Shown here: in pieces, positions 47,401-62,400 of the stretch
Numbering within the stretch: the first letter of the stretch is position 1
How the letters are laid out: each line of letters opens with the position of its first letter
From: Micromussa lordhowensis
Taxonomy: Eukaryota; Cnidaria; Anthozoa; Scleractinia; Lobophylliidae
DNA: 64,000 nucleotides
Direction of reading: 5' to 3'
Assembly (NCBI GenBank): GCA_964020085.1
Contig: OZ026604.1
Span: forward strand, 21,891,886 to 21,955,885
Notes under the pieces: model-generated
Seen by the model: the letters and a program-made list of their open reading frames with translations, nothing else
Told to the model about the DNA's origin: nothing
The model's database searches: none
Translations under genes and position numbers: made by a program

Positions 47401-50400
47401 AAGTTTCAACAAACTTTGGACCGCTGTGAAGGCTTACATGTATTTTTAATTTCCCATTAAGCTTGTCCAAATACTTAATTTTGTTAGCTGTGTACACTTA
47501 ACTGTCTGTACATATATATCTAATTTTATTATTTCTAGAGGGCTGTCTGCCAGTTTGTTGCCCATATGTATAGGAATGTACCATTCAATACTGGACGTAC
47601 AGTTCTTTTATCACAATGCCTTGTTAGAGACGAGATAAATGAATGGCTGATTGGTTACATCGGCAGTGAACAAGAGCAACAGGTATTTGGCTTGGTTGCT
47701 ATTGGGATGTACTCAATTGAGGGTTTGCTGCTAAAAATAGAAGCACCTGGATTACTACAGTGTATAGCACCTACATGTAATATTCTGATGTGACTGTCAA
47801 AGTACATGTAATGGACACATCCTCTAACCCTATTGCCAAGGGTGTCCACTTATGCCGCACTGGCCTTGGCTTCATCTACATGTATGGGAACTTCTCAAAC
47901 TCATTATACGTACTAATTAGCATAGATTTTGACGATTTTACTTCTCTGTTTACTCCTTAGTTTTTGTTTAGATTGAGAAGATTATTACTTTTATATCAAA
48001 CACTCAAAACAGTTTCATCAGTGATCCAAACACCACAAATTTTTCCAAACATACTCTGTGCTTCCTATTTTCAACTCTCTTCTCTGTGTTTGGATGTCCA
48101 GATGAAACACTGTTTCTCGTGTTTGATATATTTCATACAGTATACTTGTCTGATTGGTGCATTGCAGAGTAGTGCACACTCATTTGATGTTGAATAGTCA
48201 CCTTACTGGGTAGCAATCTCTCTGTTTTTATGTCTGATTGGTACATGTAGGTTACTGATGTTGTCTTTAATATTCAGGGCTTTCATTACATGTAAGTTTT
48301 GATTCACCTTTAGCCTTGATCATTCTGCCTGTAACAAACATTTTATTTTTTGGGTGAATTGTATAAACAACAGGCAAATTCACCAGTAACATCAAGGGCC
48401 AATCAAACATATCCAGCTGTAGGGAACTTTGGTCACACTATCCCTTGTGTAATGCTTTGTTACATGTGTGCAGCACTGTAGTGGTTGTAATTTGGAACAC
48501 ATTTTTCACTTTGTAGCTGCAGGGTTGTAGGCTCCCCTTCGATAATCTCTTTACTGCTGGGCCCTATGGTAACATCATAATATTGTTATCTATTTTGTAG
48601 TTCTTGGTTAGCTGTTTATATGAGGCAGTAAATGCAGAGGGATTTAACAGGAAAGCTACAGTTGGCATCAAGGTAAATAGCAACGAAACTTTTATTTTCA
48701 AACACATTTGCGTGACTACAATTTTTTTGGTTAAAGACAGATGACAAAGGATGATTCTGAGTACAAATGTACTATACACTTTAGTCACATTTTGAAACAG
48801 ATACATGTACGTTTAATAGCGAAGTGCATGAGGCTTAAAAATAGAATGCAAATGATTATATCCCCCACAAGGCTCGTACAACATCAGTGTGTTCTGAGAG
48901 AACTAGAGGGAATCTAGGCGAAGTTTTTGTTTCAAGAATGTGTTTTAGAAACGCCAGCTGTTTTAGAAAGTGTTTTACATGTAGGAAAATCACTTGCCAT
49001 TCCCGTTTGTTTGTCTGAGTAATGAGGCCGCTGGTGCGCCTACACTGTAGCTATTTCTTTCCTGCCACATAAAAATTCAAGTGTTAGTTTTATGAAATTC
49101 AATTTTTGCTGTTAAGTTGGTTTAGACAGTAGAATCACTAGAAACAGTGATGCAGCCCATGGGAATATATTCTGTGATTTTTAGCTATCTAAGAGTTTAG
49201 CAGGATTTAAACCATGCATCTTCTTGATGTGGCACGTTGGATGCTAATGTTTCAAGCACATGTTGGGAGAAATGCTGAAATGTCTACTTCCAGAAAATAT
49301 CCATACCTCCCCCATGTAAGGGAAAGACGCCCCACCCCTCTGGAAATTTCAATTAAGCCTCATACATGTACATATACATTTCTTCAAAGTTTTTGGTCAC
49401 ACAGAACCCCCCAACCTCCACCCCTGGGAAATTCCAGTCCCTTATGTGGGGGAAGTAGGGATATTTTTTAAACTGCATAATGTGAATCTATTTTGTTCAA
49501 ATAGTACTAGTCTGATGTGTTACATACCTTGCAGTGTTATTTCCCTTCATGGAAACAGCTGCAGAGGATTATTCCTAGTTTTTTTTTTTGTACTTCTCAG
49601 TGTGGCACAATAGGAATGGAAGGACACTCGAGTGAAGGGATGATTGAAAGGTGACTGTCAATATCTTGGATTAAACTCACTTTTAACCAACATTCACATC
49701 ACCAGTGATATATCTGTTATGTACTAGAATGATGATAAAAAGGGATAATGTCTTTATTGTTTCTCTCATAATCTGGTATGAAATTTCACATATTTGTTTT
49801 TCTCGCTCCCTTTATTGACTATTGTTTCTGTAATATTTCCAAAATGCGAAAATCTCTAAATTTAGAACATGCAAAAATTACTTAGAATAAGGTAGGTCTC
49901 TCTACTGACTGAGGTAGGTCCTTAAAAATAAACCTTTCATTGAAGATTGTGGTATTGACACGTAAAATTTTCATGGATCTCAATGTTCCTCTTCGAACGG
50001 GGTAATTAAAATCTCTAAAGTGAGTAGTATAAAAAATATTCTATCATCTTCAACTTCAACTTCACTTTATTTGCACTTACATTTTGAAATTACGATATTT
50101 GCTTAGAAAAGAAATAAAGATACATATCTAACAATTAAAGGTGACAGTGATATATAGTTTTACATGGAGGCTAGTAGAACTGCAAGGTTATTGAGTTAGC
50201 GTCCACCTCGTTTGAGTGAATATAAAAAAACATAGGACTAGAAGGACGGATTACTAAAGGGAAGAGCTAGAGAATTGTTGAAATTATGTTTGATATTACT
50301 GAGATAGAACATAGTTTTTAACACTTTTGGAGTTGTGGAAACCTACATGTACGCTTGATATTGCTGAGATAGAACATAGTTTTTAACACATTTGTAGAAA

Positions 50401-53400
50401 GCAAATTGATTTAGATCTTTAAACTTTACGGTGTTTCTTGCCAAAGATCAATGGCCATAAATGAGATCATTTGTTCGCCAGTATTTGTTTTTTTTCCCGG
50501 AATTTTTGAAGATTTTGATTGGCCGCATACCTGATATGATAATAATGTTATGTATGTTGCTGGCATACTGGAAAAAAGTGGTTTACATCATAATTAAAGA
50601 CTTAAAAAACAGTAAGACAATGTTGAAAATGTGCCTGACCAAGCATAGTGGTTATCACTTAAACAAATCCAGAGCTTACATGTACCTCCCTGAGGCTATA
50701 GGAAGAAAATCAATCTTGCAGCATTATTTATTGAATTTGTAATTCAAATATCAAACTATTTTTATTTATTGAAAACAGAAAGAAAAGCACTCCAAAGAAA
50801 AGAAAAGTGCTCACCTTACAGCCATCAGATCAAGACAAAGGGGAAAGAAAAACTGCATTTTCAACGACAATGACCAAATTGTTGGAGAGGTTCAAAGCCC
50901 TTGATGGATGTGTAGTTGATAGAGCAAATGAAACTCTGCCAAATCTGGTGAGTCTTAAGTCAGATGTTTGTGTTTTCCATTTGGTTGAGGAGAATTTTTG
51001 GAGTGCAGGGAATTTAAATTAGGATTAGTTTGTGGGGGGAATGTGTTTAAACTTGCACGTAAGTTTATGATGAATTTTAGGCTAGCTGAGCAGTTCAGAA
51101 ATCAACAGACAGACAGATACCAAAATGTAAAACTTGATCTCGATGAGTAACAATAGTACAGTACAATTTGTGGCAAACTTGTCATTAAGAATGATGTCAG
51201 TATCGAATTACATTTTGTTGTCTGCATCATTTGAACTGTTACCTGTTACCTATCCTCCTCTTGCCTTGTGGCACATAGGGCCTTTACAGAGGCCTTCCAC
51301 TGTTCTCTGTTTGCTTCAATGATCCTTGTGTCCTCCTATGATCTCCACCCTGCCTCTTTACGTTTCTTTTTAACTGTTCATCGCCATGTTGTCATGGGTA
51401 TTCCTCCTCTCCTTTTTCCCTCTGGAGCCCAGCTTATTGCAATTTTACAATCATTGTTGCGATCTTGCCTCAGGATGTGACCAATCATATTCCATCTACG
51501 ATGCTTCACTTCCTCGCTCAGCGGTGCCATACCCACTCCCGCTCTTTCCAACAGCTCCTTAGTAGTGACATGATCTTGCCATTTAATTTGTAGGATCTTT
51601 CGTAGGCACTTATTGTGGAATACATCTATATAGCTTTCTCATCTCCTTTGTTTCATTTTCCATACCGGCACCACCAGTGTCTTATACAGTCTCAACTTTG
51701 TTTCCTTGAGATGCTTTTGGAATGCCACATGTTCTTCAATCTGACGAATGCACTGGATCGTCTGTTCTTCAGGTCTTTCATACCACCTCCTTCCTTACAC
51801 ACTTTCGCTCCCAAGTATGTGAACTCATCAATGCAACGTCCTCGATAATTACTTATTTCACTGACTACAATCTTGTCTTGGTTTCTTGCATTAATCCTCA
51901 TCGCTTTTGTCTTTTCGTACTGACCTTGATCCCTACTCCTCTGGCTTCTTCCTCCAGCTTTGTTGTTTTATCCTGAATCTGCTCTTTGGTAGAGGAAATT
52001 AGAGCTATATCATCTGCAAAGTCACAAATTATCAACTTTGGATGTAAACCTCCATCGTATGCCATTCTCACCATATCCAACTGTTCTTCTCATTACCCAA
52101 TCCATTATGATCAAGAACAAGAATCCTGACATATTGCATCCTTGCTTGACGCCAATTTTATGTCAAACCATTTGTCTATCTTCCCCCCTGTCCACCACTA
52201 CACAGTTGAAGCAATCGAAAAATACTTTGACCATTATTTTAACTCTTTTCTCCGGAATTCCATACCTCCCTGGCACAATCTCCTATAAACTTTCTATATG
52301 GATGGAATCGAAAGCTTTTTCCAAATCTATAAAGTTCAAATACCTGGTAGCTTGCTGCTCGTTTGTCTGCTCAATGATGTTTCGTAGAATGAAAACCTGG
52401 TCTGTTGTTCCCCTGCCTTTCCTATAACTGGGTTGTTCCTTCCTTAATCGTCTGTCAACACCCTTCCTTATTCAGTCTATAATAATCCTGCCTAGTATTT
52501 TCCCTACTTCAGACAGCAACGTTATCCCTCTTGAGTTCTTGCATTCCTTAAGATTACCTTTCTTTGGCAATTCAACAATAAGTCTCTGCTTCCAAGCCTC
52601 AGGAATCATTTCATGGTTCCATATTTTTATTATCAATTGATGTACAGTATTTTCTCTGCTGAAAATTCTACATTGGCTTTCAACAGCTCAGCTGTAATAG
52701 AGTCTATCCCTGAGGCTTTGCCATTTTAAGTTCCTTTATGGCTTCCTTAACGTCACCTAACATTGACTCACTGACTGAACTTGAACTTGAATCCACAGTC
52801 TTCAGGTTTTCTGATTCATCTCTATTAAGCGCTCATTTAAAGTGCTCTGACCATCTTGACTGCACTTCATCTTTTCCACATAGGAGGTTTCCATTCTTAT
52901 CCAACACTGCTGTGCTTAGCCTTGATCTTCCATTGCTTAGTTTCGTAGTGAGCCCATAAAGTGTCTTCATGTGTTGGTTGCTTGCGGCCTTCTCTGCCCG
53001 ACCTGTAATACTGTCTATCCATTTCCTTTTATCTGCCTTTATGCTCCTTTTATCGTCCTCACTTCTCTGTCCTTCCTTACATATTCTGCCCTAAGCTATC
53101 TCTTAACCCTTTCAGAGCATGTACTCAAGATCGTCTTATTGACGCCCTCTCTTTGATCTGTGAGGTCCATGACTCCCTGCTGATCCATGGCTTTTTCTTC
53201 TTTTGAAGTCTTACCAATACTGTTTCTGCCGCCAATATGTCTGCCTTTGTCATCACCCGAAAGTCTCTCTCCACTTCTTCCTCTTCTTCAAGTTCTGGTT
53301 CTTCATTCTCTAGAGCCTGATACTTATTTCTTAGGGTTATGTTAAATGCCTTTAGCACCTGCTCATTTTCTAACTTAGACGTGTTATACTTCAATCTACA

Positions 53401-56400
53401 TTCAACCTTTTCTTTTGGTGCCTTTCTCAACCTCAATTTTTGTACACACAAGATAATGATCACTTACAGTATCTGCAGACCTGTAAACTCTTGTGTCATT
53501 CACTGAATTCCTGAACCGCTTGTTGATGAGGATATGATTGATCTGATTTGTGGTCTGTCTATCAGACGACACCCATTTAATATCATCAATATACCTACTC
53601 CCTGTCAGTGGTTGTCATCATCTCTTCCAGAGTAACTTAAGCTGTCTCCTTCTGCAAGTTAAACTTTTCCTTGGCCCGTCCAGTGTGTTTCTCTGATGCC
53701 CAGGATGTCTATACCATTCCTCTCTTGCTACCTGTGTGATGTTGCCACTTGTGTAACGCATTCATATATTCCAGTTACCAACCTTCAGGGTGTGTTTAGG
53801 GTCATCAGTGGCCTAGTTGGCCTGGGGGCATCCTGTTCGATTTGGCTCCCGTGCGTCATTGAATCCCTTTTACGAGGGTCACAGCGCCTCCATGATACAG
53901 TGAATTATCTCTGTTTCTGGTTTCTGTAATATTTTTTTTTTACGAGAGAGGGTTATTAGCCTTCAGCCTAACGCCCAACCTGGAGGACCAGGGGATCACT
54001 CTTTGTCTGGTTCATACCCTTTGACCTGTGTGGCAAGGGTGGCCCTAACAGGAGTACATGACCCCGCCAACTTAGCTCTAGGGGTCATTGGAACATGCAA
54101 GCCACCCCACCCTGACAAGGCTTTGATCCCGATCAAGATGGGATGTGAACTGTAGGATTGCCAAAACAATTTTGTAAAGGACATTCATGTATTTCCACCA
54201 AATTGCTATTTAAGTTTAATTTGGTTTTGTTAATGAAATATATGTAAACATAGTTTGCATCAAGTCTTCACATCTGAGATTCTTAGCCCAATGTAATACA
54301 AAATCCCCCCAAGTTTGTCCACAGGGATTAACTAACTCAATCCAACTCTAGCGTAACAGGACCATTTAAATAGCATTTATTTGGAATATTAAAATGTATA
54401 TATAGAGAGAGAAATGGAGAAATTTAGATTAGCCATTTTCTCTTCTAGTGATCCCCTTTCATTTCCATTGTGTACAGCTCCTTTGCAATAAGTGTTCGTG
54501 ACAGACTTTATGTATTGTACCATTTATTTTCATATTAGGATGGATTTGCCCGTGAACTGGAAGGCATAAGAGTGATAACAGAGCTCATGGTTCACCTTTG
54601 TAGTGAGCAGATGAAAACCTCCACTGCTGGGAACACAAGTGAAATTAAAGGTAATCATGTATGATACTTGCAAGGAGAGAATAAGTTGTACATTAATTTA
54701 ATTAATTGCTGTTGGATTTATTGCAGAATTTTTCACAAGCTTGGACTCCTCCCACCTCTTCTCTGTACTCAAATCATCTCTTCAGATCTTGGTTCAAATT
54801 GCTGAGCTGTCTCCACGAACAACAGACACACTCACCGGCCTTGATTCATCCTTCAGAAAACTTGTTCAAATAACAGGTGCACTCTATTGCATGTCAGATT
54901 TCATTCATTTGCCACTAGATTTATACCAGGTCTTGATATTTGTGGTGTCCATTCCCTGGTTGGCAAGGTGTGATCCTCCCTGGATTGATCTACCTCATGG
55001 GTTTGGTCTGTCACTTGACGGCATGGCCAGGGTTGGAAGGTCACTTGGTCCTGTCATCAACACTGAAAGCAAGGTTTTGTGTCTGCATTTGTTGGCAGCA
55101 CTGGATGCAGCACCAACATGGAGAACACAAGTTTTCCTGTTAGTTTTGGTAAGAGTTTAGTCTGGTAAGAATTGTGGATTTTACATCAAGTTCATGCAGT
55201 CAGAAATGTTTACAAAACTTGCTAAAGTGAGAAAGCAGAATTGATCTTTGAATCGGCCTAGGCTAAAACCGCAGCAAATTGGTAAATACTTTCAGGAGAC
55301 ATTATGTGCCTTGTTCAGACAATTTGAAAACCAGTCAAATGTCTGGGAAACCTGACATGATATAAATGCGCTCTCTTACATGTATGTATTGGAAAACGGT
55401 GATGGATTCTGTATGCCACTTTCAAAACGTCAAGAAAAATACAGCCATGTTTTCAGTATTGTAAAAGAATGCATTTCAACAACAGAAGTACATGTACAAG
55501 TAAACGTTTATGCACATCAGGGTAATTTCCGCCCCGGTCTGTGGTGATTCATCAGTGACTTGTAATCTTGTTTTGTTTTTGTCCTTTTTTCCAGCAGAAG
55601 GATGCTGACATCGACTCAAACATAGCAGCCATAAAGCAGCTGCCTCTCTTGTTGTGTTCTCTTGGCTCATTCTCATTCCACTTGATCTCAGATGTTCTTC
55701 CTGGGTTTCTCTCCTGTGGTGAAGCAGTTCAGGTGGAAATTGGCAAAGTTATTGGCTCATTGGCTTGTATACTTACAGAGAATACAGTGATAAGGAAGTT
55801 GAAAGAGGAATTGTCTTTTGATGATCCTGTTTGTAGCAGTATCACATTTCACTGCCCCGACTGTGATCCTGATTTTCAAAACAAAACAGGTAACATTAAT
55901 TTTTTTTCAGAGTTTTGAAAAAGCACTGAAACTAAAAATCAACCGAAAATTATAATGAGAGTGACTTTAAAAAGTCTCGTTCTCGAGATTGCGATGAAGA
56001 AAATCGACAAAACTTTCATTGCTTCAAAACATAACTAAAAGATTTGGTAGTTTGGCATTTTGGTATTATTTGAAACAATGCCATCAAAATAGTGTATAAT
56101 TTAAATGGTTTTTGCGTTTTACTCAAGATCAAATGTACAGATTTTTTTTATATTCTTGTATATTCTCTACTTGCCATAAGGCATTGGTATCAGCTTTTTC
56201 ATATCACACCTGGTTCACGCAAAATCCATGTTTTACTGATTTTCATTTTTTGTTTAATCATTCCCGTGGTATATCGACTGCCATTGTACCAAAGCTCAAT
56301 CCATTTCCAGTGACTGCTGTAATTTTCTTATCGATCTTATAGTAGATTTGTACGTTGTAGTCATTTTACTACAACTACATGTACTAGAATTCATTTCGTT

Positions 56401-59400
56401 TTTTCGTTAAATTAGTGAAATTTTGAAGCCCCAATTAACGTAATTCTGGTAGTTATAGTCGAATGACGCAATCATGTAAATCTCCTATTAAGGGAAGACT
56501 GTAAAAAAGGTATTTGAAAATGCTTCAATCCTGGACAAAATTAGTTGGGACACTTTAGCTGGATCACGTATCCCCCATCCCCCCCCCCCCCCTAATCAAT
56601 GTTCGAGAATGTCGTGTTTTTTTTTCTACAAAAAAGGAAAAAATCACCTGATTATCAACATTGTAACTGGGGAGAGGGGAGAACTTGCTTGGTGTACCAA
56701 GTTTTTGTCCGGGATTTCTGGTATGGTCCAGAAAAAACTGAGACGCCTTTTAGTTAATTGTTTCTGGTTTCTCCAACATTTTTTTTTAAATTGCTGTTTA
56801 TAACTGTAATAAGACTATCTATGAACACCATTGGACTGAACAGATATTCAGTGTATTGAATGGTGAAGTCAGGTGATTATTCTGTTTTCTTTTCTCTTTA
56901 AGGTGATAACGAGGAAAGTAAACTCAGTGCCATTGTCAATGCTGCAATATTCACTCAATACCTACAACTTCTATCTCCTGATACAAACGCTACCATTAAA
57001 TGCGCCTTTATCAAAAGTATGAAGAGAATGTTTACTCACATGGCATTTACAGCCGACTATGCAGCTCATAGTTCTATTGTCAGTGCAACATGTTTTGATC
57101 TTATTGAGGACCCAGACTTTGATGCGAGAATGGCTTTCAGGTAAGTTTAAGTTATCACAATTAGAGACATTTAGCACCAAGGTTTTCATGTTAACGACAA
57201 ACCACAAACAGCAGTTTCAGGTTAGGCGTTTGGAGTTAGACGTTTGTGACCTCTATCGGTTTAGCTACAAAAACATGAAAGAATTTTTTCACTTGTAGAG
57301 GTCGCCATATTGAATTTCCAGACAACAGCAGTGTTGGGTGATTTTCAAATGGAAACAAAAAGTCTTATTTTCACTCGTTGGCTAAAAATCATCTAAATAT
57401 GTAGAAAGAAGACTGGTTTACTAATTTTCTTACTTAGCACGTGGCATAAACAGAAATTCAGGATTAAAAACGTTCAGGTAAATCACTTACGTGAAAACCT
57501 ACTTCTCTGCGGTAAAACCCCGCGTTGAGAACTCCAAACGTGACCGCGGAGCTTTGTCACGTGACTTCTAGAGGTTTGCCGTTCGAGGTTTCCACTGAAA
57601 ACCTTGGTGCTAAATGTCACTAATAATTATAATTGACACTTCAGATTACCACAGATTCAAAGTCGGAAAAAATTCAAATGCAATTTCAAGAGATACCTTC
57701 CCTTTTCATGGGTGGCTTCGAATTCTGACTACACTCACACGAGGCATTCAGTGTGAAAAGTTTTTGACGATGCGTCGTCAGTCATCTGTTGCCAATAAAT
57801 CCTTATAACATATTCTGGATCCTCACAAGTTACAACGGTGACTATTGGTCCTGTGCCTCACCTAATAAATCCACCCATATAGTCATGGCCAAAAAATATT
57901 TGGAAACGTATCCCTCATCTAATGCCAGAGCACGAGACCTATAGGAAGGGTACAGAATAGATAAGCTTCAAGATTTTGCATCATTTTAAGCGAAAACTTA
58001 TTGAAAAAAAGTGGGCGAACAAGAAGACTGAGCAACTACAATGGCTTAAATCTCCTGCCAAATACCCATATAATCCATAAGATTCCTATCACTTTCTATG
58101 AGCTTCTTCATCGTGCCATCAGAGTATGTCCCACTAATTCGTAGTAAGCCGCGAGAAATGGCATTTTTTTTTTCAGAATTGGCAGCTCAGCTGCCCATTG
58201 CAGAACCAGCCACTTTGGTTTGCTATCTGCCATATTGCTTTCCACCAGAAGCAGTCACTCCTGATCCAGGGTGCGATGTCAGATCATTACTGATAATTTC
58301 CTGAATAGGTCTCCCATGTTTGCCTCTTCCAGATCAACCTATGACCAACTATTGAACCAATCTCAACCATCTCAAGAAGTGTCTTTAATTTGTGCAACTG
58401 TCTCAAGGAATTTCATGTACGGGGTTACCTGCCATGCCAGGAATTAGCATCTATTTGCGTTCCTTGCGTAAAACATGGATGGGAAGAATATGTCAATTCC
58501 CATCCTTACGCCCTTCACGTGGGCCCCAAGTCCCCACTGCAGTGTTTGTGCGACCTTAAAGACTTCTGTGCACCAGCACGATTGTGCTCTAAATTTTTCA
58601 TCACTGTTGTTCTCATCTGAAGGAACCAAGCGTTAAAGTTGTTTGTTTTGGTTTTGTTCAGCAATGTCGTTCCCTACATTGTGAAACCTGGAAGAGCTGA
58701 TTCAAATGACAACATGCAGCACACTGTCATTTCCAAGTTGAAGAAAGTGTTCGTTGAAGCTTCCTCGCAAGGCAACTGCAAACTACAGGAAACTGTGGTT
58801 TTAACAATTGGACAGCTTGGAAGAATTGCTGAAGGGGAACTGCTGCTGGTGGTGATTGTCAGTTTGTTGGAAAGTCTCACTGCGCACTCTCAGCTAATAA
58901 GAGCTGTTGCTTTCAAACAGGTAGAACAGTCTACGATATTTATCCACTCTCTTTTATGCTGTGTTTCAAGCAATATTGGGACAAAATGGTTTCCAAAGAT
59001 TTGCACCAACAATAACTAGATTGGTTCATGACTGAAATGCTGGATTTCGTTGTCGTTTTTCAACATAGGACCGCATAGGATAGTTTCCTGACTATTCTCA
59101 GTAGAAATAGTTGATTAACATTCAACAATCCCGTCAACCCAGTATTTCATTGGAACATGTTGTCTAAAGCCACCGAATACTGGGTTACTTGTGGAGATCT
59201 AAAAGATAAAGGTCTGAGACAAAAATGCACATTGTAATCGTTGTAGTACTCACTGCTGATTGGTAATTGTAGGCGTTGCATTATCAAGCTCAAAAGATTC
59301 GTAACTTGCTGCTGTGTTGGCCTATCCCTGTTGTAGGTTCAAGAAGTGGCTAAGTTCCAAGGCAAGCAGTTGAAGGATTTATTTGCTGCGTTTAAGCAGT

Positions 59401-62400
59401 CAATTTGTAAATTTGTAGTGGATGCAATTGATAAGATTCAGAGCCACAACCCTGCCGCTAAAGTGTCTCTGGATGTCGTCTCAGAAGTGGCTAGTGTGTT
59501 TGAATTCAGAGATGTGCACTCCTTTTTGAAGGTACACATAGAACGTTCAATGTAGGTGTTCTTTTATCCTTCAGGGGTCTTAAGTCAAACTGTTGAATTG
59601 TTCTTATACGTTTGTTGGGGTCCATGTTAAACGTACACGCATGAATTATCAAACAATGAGCATGTAATTCGTCATTGATCTCACTGGTGAATGAACTTTG
59701 TCCCACTTTTGATACATCATGGCTTGTCCTTCCTGACTGGTTCTCTTTCCTACATCTGTTGCTATGTTAAAAGTTTTACAATGACCACAAGAGGTTTTGG
59801 TTAAGCTAAGAATCAAAGAGGAGGACGTGGCTTAAGGATTTACCTGCACTCATGATCTCTCTCATGTTAGAAGGCCAAACAGGGCTCTAAAAAAAGTGCC
59901 ATCCCACTGACCCAGCCAAGTAGATTTTCCTTAGGGGCAAGTAACTTTTCATTCTCACTTGCCCAATGGGCAATCCACCAATGGGCAATCCACCAACTAT
60001 ATCATTAAAAGAGTACACTAAGACTTTGCCAGGGCAAGCAAAATTTGAGAGCTACTTGTCCAAAGGGCAATGGAATTTCATTTTTTTTTCAAGCCCTGTC
60101 TTAGTGCGCAACATGCCACAAAATTAGACAACAACTTATCGTTCGAAGTTGACATTGGCTAAAATTGCTTGTACATGTACAGTTCATGTAAGCAAATTTC
60201 AATTAACATTTATATACTTGACAGTGGACATGCTGGCTTACCTTGGCTGAATGAAATTCTTTTGCAACAAATCTGTAACAGTTGTCTGCTGTTCGAGTGT
60301 TAGTGGCTGTGTGTAAATTCAATAACTTGACATAATGGAATGCAGTTATCAAGAGTTATGCACTTGTAACGTTCCTTTTTTTGTTCACAATGACATCATT
60401 AAAAAAACTAATAGTACCTGTGTATCTACCTTTTGCAGAGTACATTGCGTTTTGTCATCCCTTACCTTGTCAAGAAAGCATCACCTTCGTCGTCAGCCAT
60501 CTTACGACATATTGCAAAAGAGCTGAAGATGAACAGGCGAGAGATGTTACTAGAGAACTTCAAGTTCATCTTTTCTTTCCTTGTGAGATCATGTTCTCCA
60601 TCCGAGCTAGAGAAAGCTCTTAGTTATGTACAGGTAAAGTTCAATGTAGTATACTTTTCTGGAAGCGTAAGGAGGAGGACAGGATAGAGAGTTTGAAGGG
60701 AAGAGTTAAAGACAGTGTATTTCAGATTGAGTGGTTGGAAGGTTAAGAGATCTCATTGGTGCTGGTGTTAACTCCACTTTCCGTTGCTTGAAAGGGCTAA
60801 GAGTATTGCTAGTCCCCTTGGATGGTTTGGGTGTCGCAGGTCCAGTAACAAAGTATGTCAAGTTGCCCCATTTATAACTGGGCAGGAAAGTAATATTTTT
60901 AGAGTGGAGTGTTTTGCCTCAGGACACACCACCACGACCCCTTCTGGAACAGACTCCAGTCCGTTAACTTTTATGCCACCCTGCCTCCCATACTTAAGAG
61001 ATAAATAAATATCATAGCTTTTTCTCATCTACTGGAATCCTTTACACCCTTCTGTGGTAGTGTTACAAACTCCTGTTTATATAATTGTGCCTTTCAGAAA
61101 GAGACAGACGTAGAGCTTGGCAGTCTTTTAAGATCCGAGGCCCAGAGTGTTTACAATCAGCTATTGTTGTATTTGAGTGTCAGTTACAACAAAGTGTTCA
61201 GCGGACTGGCAATGCTAGCTTCAAAGGATGACACATACACTGGGCCAAAGGATCTACAAACCATGCAACATCTGGTGAGGCAATTTCACTGATGTTGAGT
61301 AATTCTTATCAGTAAGGGTTTCTTAAAACTTTTGACGATAAAAATCAACGGTAAAATACGACGTTTCGACCGCGCTTCGGTCATTATCAAGTGAAGCTAA
61401 AATATGTAATGGTAGAATTATATATAGATATGCACGTAAGAAGTATTAAGAATTTAAAAAAATTTTGCAGGTGTAAAAAAAAAATAAAAATTCGTAAAAA
61501 GCTAATTAAAAACTTTTGCACGAATTGAGTCAGATTGTACATTGAGAGTAGGTTTCAGTTTTTACAAATTTAAATGTGACCTGTGCGATGCGGGTTATGT
61601 TGGTTTCACACGCCGTCACCTTCACCAACATGCTGACGAACACAAAAGCTGTTCATCATCAATTGGCAAGCATTTTCGCGACAAACATTCTTTCGTTCCA
61701 AAGGATCTCACAAAGAACTTCAGCGTTTTAATGAAGTGCGCGAACAAATTTGATTGCCTCGTTTATAAGATGTTTTTCATTAACGAACTGAAACCTACTC
61801 TCAATGTACAATCAGACTCAATTCGTGCAAAAGTTTTTAATTAGCTTTTTACGAATTTTTATTCTTTTTTTACACCTGCAAAAATTTTTTAAATTCTTAA
61901 TACTTCTTATGTGCATATCTATATATAATTCTACCATTACATTTTTTAGCTTCACTTGATAATGACCGAAGCGCGGTCGAAACGTCGTATTTTACTGTTG
62001 ATTTTTATCGTCAAAAGTTGAGTAATTCATAGGAGAATAGGGCATCCACTACTGCCTTCCATTTCTGTGCTCATTTTATCACTCCCTCACAGTACCTTGG
62101 CATGGGTGGAGAAATGAGAAGGTGGTTTAACGTTATGGCTTTGATATATTTTGGTGGACAGAAATTACATCGTGTATCTGTTATCAGTGAGAAGTGTCCA
62201 GACTGGAATTCTCAGTTTTCTGATCTCAGTCCAGTTCATCAACTGCTAGACTAACAAGACTTCTTGTGCATTTTGTTAATCAAGAGAAGTCCTCAAAAGG
62301 CCAGTGGTCAAAAGGCTAGCTCTGGTTTATGTTGCGCGGATAAACTAGGAGTGTCGGCACTTTTCCTTGGGGGGGGGGGGGGGGTTGTAGTCCATCATAG

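Noticed and set aside
52038..52427. 129-codon plus-strand frame
   Set aside because: Antisense to the RT part of the minus-strand LINE; the minus strand carries the FADD motif.
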